The position numbers and the translations under genes are program-made. A DNA stretch of 64,000 nucleotides from Nocardia camponoti (lineage in GTDB: Bacteria; Actinomycetota; Actinomycetes; Mycobacteriales; Mycobacteriaceae): positions 672,105 to 736,104 of the forward strand of contig NZ_BMMW01000003.1 in the NCBI RefSeq assembly GCF_014646135.1. The letters are read 5' to 3'. The notes below the pieces were generated by a model. That model ran no database searches. It was not told the DNA's origin and saw only the letters and a list, made by a program, of their open reading frames with translations. Shown piece by piece: positions 56,952-64,000 of this stretch (within the stretch, counting starts at the first letter, position 1; each line of letters begins with the position of its first letter).

Positions 56952-57413
56952 ATGCGCTCCAAGATTGATATCCAATTCAGCGTCGATGCGGGGATCGAAC
57001 AGGTGATGGACGCCCTGCTCGCCGTCGAGTCGCTCGCTGAGTGGTCGACCAACTATTCCGACGTCCGAGTCGGGCCGCGCGACGCCCAGAATCGCCCGCG
57101 CAGAGTGTTCGCGACCGCGCACTTCATGGGCAACGCCGACTCGCAGGTCCTTGAATACGCGTGGGAACCCGATGCTGTGCAGTGGCGCGTTGTCGATAGC
57201 AGCCGCGGGTCGGCGGGCGGCGGGTCCATCGAGCTGGCCGAAGGCGCCGACGGCACAACGCTGGTCGACTACCACGTCGAACTGTCGCTGCCACTGCCCA
57301 TTCCGGGGTTGCTCTTGAAACGCAGCCTCCGCAAAGTCCACGACGACGTTGTCGCGAACTTCCTCGATTTCGTCGAGCAGTTCCCGCCGTCGGAGGGGTT
57401 CGTCGCGGGGTAA
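56952..57413 (+). CDS. SRPBCC / polyketide cyclase-like protein
   Basis: This 153-residue helix-grip (START-like) protein begins with the typical strand MRSKIDIQFSVDAGIEQVMD, then LLAVESLAEWSTNYSDV, and ends with the long C-terminal helix LLLKRSLRKVHDDVVANFLD. Members bind lipids or polyketides; some are Rv0164-like, with unknown role. AGGA lies a few bases before ATG 56952; an open extension to 56883 has no start signal. It is followed 19 bases later by the LtrA gene. Confidence 0.85.
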   Translation: MRSKIDIQFSVDAGIEQVMDALLAVESLAEWSTNYSDVRVGPRDAQNRPRRVFATAHFMGNADSQVLEYAWEPDAVQWRVVDSSRGSAGGGSIELAEGADGTTLVDYHVELSLPLPIPGLLLKRSLRKVHDDVVANFLDFVEQFPPSEGFVAG

Positions 57414-57432
57414 AACCCCATACGATTGCGTG

Positions 57433-58638
57433 ATGATCGGTTTTCGCCGGGCCCGGTACCAACCTGTGGCCGAAGACGCGTCCGTCACTCAAATCGAATT
57501 GTTCTTCGACCTCGTCATCGTTTTCGCGTTCACGATGGTCACCGACCTCGCCGCCCACGAACTCACCTGGCTCAACATGCTGCGCGCGTTCCTCGTGCTC
57601 GGGGTGATGTGGTGGCTGTGGATCGCCTACTCGTGGCTCGGCAACGTTGTCCAAGCCGACGAAGGCATCGTGCGATTAGCGATGTTCGCCGCGATGGGTT
57701 TCGCGTTCATCGCCGCGATCGCGATCCCCGAAGCGTTCCACGACCTCCCGGGCGGCTGGAACGGCCCGCTCGTCTTCGCCCTCGCCTACCTCGGTATTCG
57801 CCTGCTGCACATGGTCATGTTTCTTGTCATCAGCGCCGACGACCCGCAACTGCGCGGTCAGGTGGTGCGGTGGGCACCGATTTCGATCGGCATCGGCACC
57901 TCGTTGCTGGTCGCGGCCGCGATGACACACGGAACGCTCCAGATTCTGCTGTGGATCGCGGCCATCGGCGGTGACGCGTTGTGGACGAAATTCGCGGGCG
58001 CTGATTGGCGCATCAACTCGGCCAAGCATTTCGCCGAACGCTATGGGCTGATCGTCATCATCGCGCTTGGCGAGTCGATCGTTTCGATCGGCATTGGCGT
58101 TGCTGGCCAACCGGTTTCGTGGCCAATCACCGTGGGTTCGATGCTCGGGCTCGCGGTGTCGGGCTTGTTGTGGTGGGCCTATTTCGACGTCACCGCGCTG
58201 TCGGTTGAGCACGCGTTCGCGCAAGCGACGGGCAAGCGGAAGATTCGCATCGCGCAAAATTCCTACACGTACTGGCATTTCCCGATGATTGTCGGCGTTA
58301 TCGCGCTTTCGCTCGGTTTGAAAAAGGTGCTGAATTACGCCAGTGACGAGTCGCATTATCAACTCACCGACGCGCTTAAAGGCATTCCGCTCTACGGGCT
58401 TTACGGCGGACCCGTGCTGTTCTTAGTCGCCATTATCGGATCCAAGCACTATGCGACGGGTCAGATCACCACCGCTCGTGTCGTCGCGGTTGTCGCGTTG
58501 CTCGCGCTGATTCCGGTCGCCGCCATGCTGCCCGCGCTCGCCGCGCTTGGGCTGCTGTGCGCGGTGTTGGCGGCGCTCACCATTTGGGAAGTCGCGCGTT
58601 ACGCCGCACCGCGCGACGAGATTCGGCACGGGCACTAA
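57433..58638 (+). CDS. Low temperature requirement protein A (LtrA) family membrane protein
   Basis: This 401-residue integral membrane protein has about ten to eleven membrane segments and the LtrA family signature near the N-terminus, QIELFFDLVIVFAFTMVTDL, and later HFAERYGLIVIIALGESIVS. The family was named from a Listeria cold-growth mutant, and its transport substrate is unknown. TACGAT (57421-57426) ends 6 bases before ATG 57433, the leaderless pattern; GTG 57430 is an alternative. Convergent with the next gene, with stop codons adjacent. Confidence 0.87.
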   Translation: MIGFRRARYQPVAEDASVTQIELFFDLVIVFAFTMVTDLAAHELTWLNMLRAFLVLGVMWWLWIAYSWLGNVVQADEGIVRLAMFAAMGFAFIAAIAIPEAFHDLPGGWNGPLVFALAYLGIRLLHMVMFLVISADDPQLRGQVVRWAPISIGIGTSLLVAAAMTHGTLQILLWIAAIGGDALWTKFAGADWRINSAKHFAERYGLIVIIALGESIVSIGIGVAGQPVSWPITVGSMLGLAVSGLLWWAYFDVTALSVEHAFAQATGKRKIRIAQNSYTYWHFPMIVGVIALSLGLKKVLNYASDESHYQLTDALKGIPLYGLYGGPVLFLVAIIGSKHYATGQITTARVVAVVALLALIPVAAMLPALAALGLLCAVLAALTIWEVARYAAPRDEIRHGH

Positions 58639-59478
58639 CTACGGCAGTTCTTTCGCCTGGTTCAGCAAGTGCCGGACGCCATGTTCGGCACTTGTCGGAC
58701 CACGTTGGGACGCGGGCACTTTCACGCCCTTACGCACCGCTTCGCCGATCTGGTCGAGGTTCTCGCGCAGCACGTCGGCGACGAACTCGTCGGTGCGCGG
58801 GTCGTCGAGCAGCTCGCGGACCATGCGATAAACGGTATCGGCGACGAGGCGAATGATGTCGTCGTGGAACGGAATGAACCGCACCTTGCCCGTTTTCGGG
58901 TCGTTCATGATGAGGTCGACGATCATGTCGTCGAGTTCGGTGCGGTTCTCTTCCAACGCGGCAGCGATGTTTTGCGTGTAATGGCCGGCGCGCAGCACGC
59001 CGGAGACTTCTTCCAGAATCGCGATGGTCATTGGTCGTTTGATGACGTCAACAATGGTGCCGACGAAATTGTTGACGACGCTGGCGGTCACGCGTTCGCC
59101 AAACGCTCGGTCAGCAACGCGACCAATGCGGGCCGCGACAACGATCAACCGCAGCAGGCGGAAACTACGGAACCACGGGCTCGCGATCGGAATCATGCCG
59201 ACGATGTCGTACCAGTAAATGAAGGGGAATTTCCAACCCCAGCCAGCGCGATGCCACCGCCACACGAATTCGATCGCGAAGACGCCGCAAATGGCCCAGT
59301 CAGCGACGATGAGCGTGTGGTAAAGCTCAGGCCCTGGGTTGAACCACGTCACCCAGACGACGAGCACAACCGAGATGATCGCCAAAATCAGCATCACCAC
59401 GTCGCCCAGGAGTGACGGCGTTTTGGGGCGCGTCGTCACGGGCAAGTCGATCGAGGTGTAGTCGGCGGCACCGGCCAC
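58639..59478 (-). CDS. Voltage-sensor-like ion-transport family protein without pore
   Basis: This 279-residue protein has four N-terminal membrane segments resembling the S1-S4 voltage-sensor unit: IVADWAICGVFAIEFVWRWH as S2, YWYDIVGMIPIAS as S3 and WFRSFRLLRLIVVAARIGR as S4 with five arginines spaced by two or three. No pore loop (TxGYG) or S5-S6 pair follows; instead there is a 160-residue soluble helical domain (LEENRTELDDMIVDLIM). Such pore-less sensors conduct protons or regulate enzymes in eukaryotes; function here is unknown. AGGAG lies 5 bases before GTG 59478; GTG 59484 is an alternative. Confidence 0.7.
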   Translation of the reverse strand: MAGAADYTSIDLPVTTRPKTPSLLGDVVMLILAIISVVLVVWVTWFNPGPELYHTLIVADWAICGVFAIEFVWRWHRAGWGWKFPFIYWYDIVGMIPIASPWFRSFRLLRLIVVAARIGRVADRAFGERVTASVVNNFVGTIVDVIKRPMTIAILEEVSGVLRAGHYTQNIAAALEENRTELDDMIVDLIMNDPKTGKVRFIPFHDDIIRLVADTVYRMVRELLDDPRTDEFVADVLRENLDQIGEAVRKGVKVPASQRGPTSAEHGVRHLLNQAKELP

Positions 59479-59503
59479 GCGCACTCCTGTTAGTCAGCGC
59501 GGA

Positions 59504-61114
59504 CTAGCCGCGCAGGATCGCTTCGATATTGCGTTCAGCCAAAGCCGTGATGGTCAACGACGGGTTCACCGTCGCTGTGCTGCCGGGGATGGCGGCACCG
59601 TCCATCACGTAAAGCCCAGGATGTCCATGCACTCGACCGTAGCCGTCGGTCGCCTTGCCGAGCACGGCCCCACCTAGTGGATGGGCCGTGAACTGGGCAT
59701 TCGCGTCGTAACCGAGCACGCCGTATTCGGCGACAGCACCGGCTTTTTCGGCGATGCGATGGTCGACCGCGCGTGCGACGTCAACAACCTTGCGCTGCGC
59801 GGCCTCCGGCCATGCGAGCCCGACGCGCCCGTTCGCATAGCCGAAGCTCGCGCGTGTCGGATCCAAGACCATGCCGAGCGAAGCGAGGGCGCCCGTTTCG
59901 AATGGAATCCCGGGGATGTACCAGTTTTCCAAGGTCAGCGGGGCGATCGACTCGTCATAGATGCGACTCGCGCTAGGCACACCCTGGCCCTGACCAGCGA
60001 CGGAACTCGCGCCGCGCGCCAAGACGACGTCGCCGTTGGTGCCCCACCCTTCGCCAACGTGCTCGTTGAGGTTGGGCAGCGCGCCGGTCGCCCGGGCGCG
60101 AACGAGCAGTTCAGACGTGCCCACCGAGCCCGCGCCGAGGAAGAGTTTGTCGCAGGTCAGCGTGCGGGTCGCGAGGTGCTGACCGGTCGGGTCCAGCTTC
60201 GTCACCGTCACAACGAAGCGCCCGCTCGCCTCTTGCGCGATCGAATCAACGCGGTGACCAGGGAAAATCTGGGTCTTTCCGGTGTCGGTCGCATAGCGCA
60301 GGTAATTCTGGTTGAGGTCGAACTTCGCGCCGTTGGAGTTACCCAAATTCGACCGCGCTGCCGTCGCCGACGCGCGTGACGTGCCAGCCAGCTCGGCGCG
60401 CAGGATGTCCCAGTTGAAGATCGAGTCGTTCGGCAGCGGGGTGTAGCCGGCCGCGCGGACCTGGTCGTCCCACGCGCGACTGTGCGCGAACGGCTTCGAC
60501 TGATAGATGTCGCCGGGCATCGCGTCGAGACGCAGCATCTCGCGCACGCGCGGGTAGTAGACGCGCTCAAGCTCGCCGTAGTCGACAACACCGCCAAAGA
60601 CCTGGTCGAACAGGTTACGCGGGGGCGCGACCATCGCGCCGGTGAACACAACCGACCCACCGCCGACCGCCGCGGCGCGCCACACGTCGATGCCCGGGTA
60701 CTCGGTCACGTCGAGGACGCCGCCGAAGGAACTGAAGCTCATCGGCACCTTGGTGACGCCGGTGAAGCTGGTGCGATGCCAGAAACCGCGACCGTCAGGT
60801 AGGTCGTCGCCGGTGAAAATCTCACGCCACGGATCGTTAGGCCAGCGCGAACCGCGTTCGAGCACGGTGTTGGCGATATTGGCCTGGGCGAGCCGGAATG
60901 CCGTAACGGCAGCACCGAAACCCGAGCCAATCACGATCGCGGGCGAATGCTGCGGCGCGTCGGCGGTCTGGGCGAAGATCTCCGGTACCCACTGGCGGAA
61001 AAGCGATTCCCACACTGGATCGGCCGATGCCTTTGGCAGGTCGAATCCGACAGATCCGGCCATGCCCGCGGCAGCCGCCAAACCCGCCGCCTTGAAAAAG
61101 GCACGTCTATGCAC
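59504..61114 (-). CDS. Cholesterol-oxidase-like secreted flavoprotein (GMC family)
   Basis: This 536-residue FAD enzyme has a twin-arginine signal HRRAFFKAAGLAAAAGMAG (cleavage near ASA) and the dinucleotide motif AIVIGSGFGAAVTAFRLA. Later come GVLDV...YPGIDVWRAAAVG, the FAD-binding LFLGAGSVGTSELLVRA and a C-terminus with the active-site histidine in FTAHPLGGAVLGKATDGYGR and the asparagine in ATVNPSLTITALAERN. These align with Streptomyces cholesterol oxidase, which oxidises and isomerises 3-beta-hydroxysterols using oxygen. Identity to sterol substrates is inferred. GGGAGGTGG lies about 5 bases before GTG 61114; the long open frame upstream of it is the TSUP gene in the wrong frame. Confidence 0.87.
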   Translation of the reverse strand: MHRRAFFKAAGLAAAAGMAGSVGFDLPKASADPVWESLFRQWVPEIFAQTADAPQHSPAIVIGSGFGAAVTAFRLAQANIANTVLERGSRWPNDPWREIFTGDDLPDGRGFWHRTSFTGVTKVPMSFSSFGGVLDVTEYPGIDVWRAAAVGGGSVVFTGAMVAPPRNLFDQVFGGVVDYGELERVYYPRVREMLRLDAMPGDIYQSKPFAHSRAWDDQVRAAGYTPLPNDSIFNWDILRAELAGTSRASATAARSNLGNSNGAKFDLNQNYLRYATDTGKTQIFPGHRVDSIAQEASGRFVVTVTKLDPTGQHLATRTLTCDKLFLGAGSVGTSELLVRARATGALPNLNEHVGEGWGTNGDVVLARGASSVAGQGQGVPSASRIYDESIAPLTLENWYIPGIPFETGALASLGMVLDPTRASFGYANGRVGLAWPEAAQRKVVDVARAVDHRIAEKAGAVAEYGVLGYDANAQFTAHPLGGAVLGKATDGYGRVHGHPGLYVMDGAAIPGSTATVNPSLTITALAERNIEAILRG

Positions 61115-61170
61115 CAGGCCACCTCCCTCATCACCAATGGCCGAAGCGGAGCTTAGTGCGTTTTGGGCGG

Positions 61171-61938
61171 TTAGGTTGCCAGTAATCGAACGACGGCGAT
61201 GGTGCCGACCACAACGATGACCCCGCGCAACACCGTCGGCGAAAGTTTGCGGCCAACTTTCGCGCCGAGTTGGCCGCCGATGATCGAGCCAACCGCGATC
61301 AACGCGACCGCACGCCAGTCGACGTCGGCAATGACGACGAAGATCGCCGCCGACACCGCGTTCACGATCAGCGCGAGCACGTTCTTCACCGCGTTGATGC
61401 GCTGCATGTCCTCGACAAGGAAAACGCCGAGCAGCCCGACGAGCAGCACGCCCTGGGCGGCACCAAAGTAACCGCCGTAAATCCCGGTCGCGAAAACAGC
61501 CGTGAACAGGAACGGACCGCCGTTGGTCGGCGCGGTTGAGTTGTCGCCGCCGCGTCGCTCGCGCACCCACGCCGCGAGTTTCGGCTGCACAACAACAAGG
61601 ACAAGCGCGACGATGATCAGGACCGGCACGATCGCGTCGAACGCCTTGGCTGGCAGCTTCAACAACAAGATCGCGCCGACGATGCCGCCGAGCAGTGACG
61701 CTGTGCCAAGCAGGCGCAGTCGAGCGGCCTGACCAGCGAGTTCGCGTCGGTAGCCGATCGCGCCGCTCACCGAACCGGGCACCAAACCGATCGTGTTCGA
61801 CACGTTCGCCGTCACCGGCGGCAGCCCGAAAGCAAGGAGCGTGGGGAAGGTGATCAGCGTCCCCGACCCGACGACGGTATTGATCGCGCCCGCGCCAACT
61901 CCCGCGAGCAAAATGAGCACCTGCTGCATCACCGACAT
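61171..61938 (-). CDS. TSUP family transporter (TauE/SafE)
   Basis: This 255-residue membrane protein has eight or so segments and the duplicated TSUP motifs GVGAGAINTVVGSGTLITFP and ATGIYGGYFGAAQGVLLVG, followed by the second-half INAVKNVLALIVNAVSA. Members export or import sulfite, sulfoacetate or other organosulfonates; the substrate here is unknown. AAGGAAA lies about 5 bases before ATG 61938. It is 56 bases upstream of the oxidase gene on the same strand and may be cotranscribed with it. Confidence 0.9.
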   Translation of the reverse strand: MSVMQQVLILLAGVGAGAINTVVGSGTLITFPTLLAFGLPPVTANVSNTIGLVPGSVSGAIGYRRELAGQAARLRLLGTASLLGGIVGAILLLKLPAKAFDAIVPVLIIVALVLVVVQPKLAAWVRERRGGDNSTAPTNGGPFLFTAVFATGIYGGYFGAAQGVLLVGLLGVFLVEDMQRINAVKNVLALIVNAVSAAIFVVIADVDWRAVALIAVGSIIGGQLGAKVGRKLSPTVLRGVIVVVGTIAVVRLLAT

Positions 61939-62083
61939 GCGTTTTCCTTACCGTCAACGTCTCGTCGAACCATGCGGGTCCGTACAAGCGTGCAATCGAG
62001 GCAAACCGTACCGCTTGCGAACGATTTTTGATTTCGCAGGCCGCTTACCGCCGACCGGTCGCACACGGTAAGCTCAGAAAATC

Positions 62084-62125
62084 ATGCAGCGGGCACTTCT
62101 TCTCGGCCGCCGCGACGGGTTCTGA
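62084..62125 (+). CDS. Leucine leader peptide of leuA
   Basis: A 13-codon frame, MQRALLLGRRDGF, has three consecutive leucine codons (CTT CTT CTC) and ends 86 bases before leuA. TAAGCT (62069-62074) lies 9 bases before its ATG, so the leader may be the first thing on the transcript. This is the standard arrangement of leucine attenuation: a ribosome stalled on the Leu codons controls folding downstream. Confidence 0.8.
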   Translation: MQRALLLGRRDGF

Positions 62126-62164
62126 TAGGACCGGCTCCCGTCGCGGGGTTCCATCGCGCCGGTC
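62111..62164 (+). promoter_or_regulatory. leuA attenuator, alternative hairpins
   Basis: CGCGACGGG (62111-62119) can pair with CCCGTCGCG (62137-62145), or GACCGGC (62129-62135) with GCCGGTC (62158-62164). The second stem uses bases in the loop of the first and encloses its 3' arm, so the two are mutually exclusive. The first arm overlaps the end of the leader peptide, so ribosome position should choose between them. There is no T tract, so the block may be on translation or by factor-dependent termination. Confidence 0.65.
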
Positions 62165-62211
62165 GACCCGCTCCCACCAGGGATTCCACTCACATCCACG
62201 GAGAAACTTGC

Positions 62212-64000
62212 ATGTCCTCGGCTGACGCATTCGTATCCGCTTCGCGCACCATTTCGGCCCCGGCAAAACCCGCACCGGCCGACCAGCCCGCCTGGAACCA
62301 GCAGAAGAACTCGTCGATGCCCTCGTTCCGGTATCGCCCCTTCGCTGAAGAGGTCGAGCCCATCTCGGTGCCCGACCGCACCTGGCCCGACAAGATCATT
62401 GATCGCGCGCCCGCGTGGTGCGCTGTCGACCTGCGTGATGGCAACCAGGCACTGATCGACCCGATGAGCCCGGCGCGCAAGCGTCGCATGTTCGACCTGC
62501 TCGTCCGGATGGGTTACAAGGAGATCGAGGTCGGGTTCCCGGCCGCGAGCCAGACCGATTTCGATTTCGTTCGCGAGATCATCGAAGACGGCGCGATCCC
62601 CGACGACGTCACCATTCAGGTCCTCACCCAGTGCCGCCCCGAGCTCATCGAGCGCACGTTCGAAGCGTGCAACGGCGCGCCGAACGTCATCGTGCACTTC
62701 TACAACTCCACGTCGATCCTGCAGCGTCGCGTTGTTTTCCGCGCTGAGCGCGATGCGGTGAAGAAGATCGCGACCGACGCCGCGAAGCTGTGCCTTGAGA
62801 TTGAGGCGCGCTACCCCGACACCGAGTGGCGCTACGAGTACAGCCCGGAGTCCTACACCGGTACCGAACTCGATTACGCACGTGAGGTGTGCGACGCGGT
62901 TTCGGAGATCATCGCGCCAACCCCGGCCAAGCCGCTGATCATCAACCTGCCCGCGACCGTTGAGATGGCAACGCCGAACGTGTACGCCGACTCGATCGAG
63001 TGGATGCACCGCAACCTGGCCCGTCGCGATTCGATCGTGCTGTCGCTGCACCCGCACAACGACCGTGGCACCGCCGTCGCCGCCGCCGAACTGGGTTACC
63101 AGGCTGGCGCCGACCGCATCGAAGGCTGCCTGTTCGGCAACGGCGAGCGCACCGGCAACGTCTGCCTGGTCACGCTCGGCATGAACATGTTCTCGCGTGG
63201 CATCGACCCGCAGATCAACTTCTCCGACATCGACGAGGTTCGTCGCACGGTTGAGTACTGCAACCAGCTGGCTGTCGCCGAGCGTCACCCTTACGGTGGC
63301 GACCTCGTTTACACGGCCTTCTCCGGCAGTCACCAGGACGCGATCAACAAGGGCCTCGACGCGATGAAGGCCGCTGCCGATGCCGCCGACTCCGACGTTG
63401 CCGACATCGTGTGGGAAGTTCCGTACCTGCCCATCGACCCGAAGGACGTCGGCCGCACGTACGAAGCCGTCATCCGCGTGAACTCGCAGTCGGGCAAGGG
63501 CGGCGTCGCCTACATCATGAAGACCGACCACGGTTTGGTGCTGCCGCGTCGCCTGCAAATCGAGTTCTCGCAGGCCATCCAGGCCATCACCGACGGTGAA
63601 GGTGGCGAGGTAACGCCCAAGGAAATGTGGGACGTCTTCGCGACCGAATACCTCAACCCGATCCTGCCGCTGGAACGCATGCGCCAGAAGGTCACCGCCG
63701 CGGAGACCGACGGTGGTGTCGACTCGATCGTCGCGACCGTGAAGGTCGACGGCGTTGAGCAGGAAATCACCGGCTCGGGCAACGGCCCCCTTGCCGCGTT
63801 CGTCGACGCGATCGCGACGGTCGGCTTCGACGTACGAGTACTCGACTACAGCGAGCACGCGATGTCGGCAGGCGACGACGCCCAGGCGGCGGCCTACGTC
63901 GAGGTCGCGATTGGCGACAAGGTCGTGTGGGGCGTAGGCATCGCGACGTCAATTACGACAGCGTCGCTGCGGGCGGTTGTGTCGGCAGTGAACCGGGCAG
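62212..64000 (+). CDS. leuA: 2-isopropylmalate synthase (3' end outside window)
   Basis: The gene for the first enzyme of leucine synthesis, condensing acetyl-CoA with 2-oxoisovalerate. Of an expected 600-640 residues, 596 codons lie in the window. Motifs: WCAVDLRDGNQALIDPM (substrate/metal Asp), metal histidines in SLHPHNDRGT, GCLFGNGERTGNVCLVTLG (signature 2), then the C-terminal regulatory LeuA dimer domain with SGKGGVAYIMK and GSGNGPLAAFVDAI. GGAGAAA lies about 6 bases before ATG 62212. Preceded by a leucine leader peptide and alternative hairpins. Divergent from the TSUP gene, as asd-ask also run away from it. Confidence 0.96.
   Translation, partial: MSSADAFVSASRTISAPAKPAPADQPAWNQQKNSSMPSFRYRPFAEEVEPISVPDRTWPDKIIDRAPAWCAVDLRDGNQALIDPMSPARKRRMFDLLVRMGYKEIEVGFPAASQTDFDFVREIIEDGAIPDDVTIQVLTQCRPELIERTFEACNGAPNVIVHFYNSTSILQRRVVFRAERDAVKKIATDAAKLCLEIEARYPDTEWRYEYSPESYTGTELDYAREVCDAVSEIIAPTPAKPLIINLPATVEMATPNVYADSIEWMHRNLARRDSIVLSLHPHNDRGTAVAAAELGYQAGADRIEGCLFGNGERTGNVCLVTLGMNMFSRGIDPQINFSDIDEVRRTVEYCNQLAVAERHPYGGDLVYTAFSGSHQDAINKGLDAMKAAADAADSDVADIVWEVPYLPIDPKDVGRTYEAVIRVNSQSGKGGVAYIMKTDHGLVLPRRLQIEFSQAIQAITDGEGGEVTPKEMWDVFATEYLNPILPLERMRQKVTAAETDGGVDSIVATVKVDGVEQEITGSGNGPLAAFVDAIATVGFDVRVLDYSEHAMSAGDDAQAAAYVEVAIGDKVVWGVGIATSITTASLRAVVSAVNRA

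Noticed and set aside
56952..57413. Toxin-antitoxin or defence role for the SRPBCC-LtrA-voltage-sensor group
   Set aside because: No nuclease, toxin or defence motif is present; the genes have unrelated families and mixed orientation.
61115..61987. Extension of the cholesterol-oxidase frame upstream to 61987
   Set aside because: The extra 290 codons overlap the TSUP gene in another frame and lack motifs; the ribosome binding site and Tat signal mark GTG 61114 as the start.
62074..63858. Long open frame (594 codons) on the minus strand opposite leuA
   Set aside because: Antisense shadow of leuA caused by codon bias; no ribosome binding site and no domain motif.

Overview
The window is from the chromosome of a high-GC actinobacterium of the order Mycobacteriales, probably not Mycobacterium itself. 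The evidence is gene order. From about 14 kb to 48 kb the genes follow the Mycobacterium tuberculosis order Rv3644c (holB), topA, cspA, the Rv3649-type helicase, the Rv3654c-Rv3660c tight-adherence genes, Rv3661, Rv3662c, acs, Rv3669-Rv3683. Near the right end asd, ask and leuA follow the order Rv3708c-Rv3710. The M. tuberculosis adenylate cyclase gene between holB and topA and the dpp genes before acs are absent, and an nhaA gene sits after acs. Mycobacterial gene names were assigned from remembered synteny and motifs, not from a search.

Layout. 1-7.5 kb: a partial class V aminotransferase, a MarR regulator, a large Pls/PosA-type single-module peptide synthetase with a membrane C-terminal half, an M1 aminopeptidase overlapping it by one base, and a DUF2752 membrane protein. 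7.7-14 kb: an alpha/beta hydrolase, then a probable short-chain amide unit (MarR, AmiC-like sensor, NCS1 permease, FmdB zinc ribbon, FmdA formamidase), a strong terminator and tRNA-Thr(CGT). 14-22 kb: holB, an unlisted 39-residue membrane protein, topA, cspA and an MrfA-like helicase. 22-29.5 kb: tad pilus/secretion genes headed by an Ssd/CpaE-like protein, two small RNA loci flanking a HAD phosphatase gene (6C RNA and a candidate Ms1/MTS2823-type RNA), and a degenerate Fic-like protein with a small upstream partner. 29.7-48 kb: acs, nhaA, the marP-nudix-thioredoxin-nth run, crp, RidA/DUF4177, two ArsA-type ATPases, whiB, ponA2, yqeY, a phosphoesterase and tRNA-Pro(CGG). 48-54 kb is accessory: a GntR regulator, a frameshifted allophanate hydrolase, an unknown 116-residue protein, an APC permease and a secreted serine hydrolase. 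54-64 kb: asd, ask, a decayed reductase gene, SRPBCC and LtrA proteins, a voltage-sensor-like membrane protein, a Tat-exported cholesterol-oxidase-like enzyme, a TSUP transporter, and leuA behind a leucine leader peptide.

Themes. Many genes have a TANNNT box 6-8 bases before the start codon and no ribosome binding site, so they are probably leaderless; this fixes several starts (holB, nth, both ArsA-region starts, the MarR at 9281). CRP-type palindromes lie before the candidate Ms1 RNA and before whiB, and crp is itself in the window. DnaA boxes lie before ssd and before ask. The most interesting metabolic unit is the Pls/PosA synthetase with a lysine-like adenylation code next to an aminopeptidase, which suggests a cationic homopolymer made and trimmed by adjacent genes.
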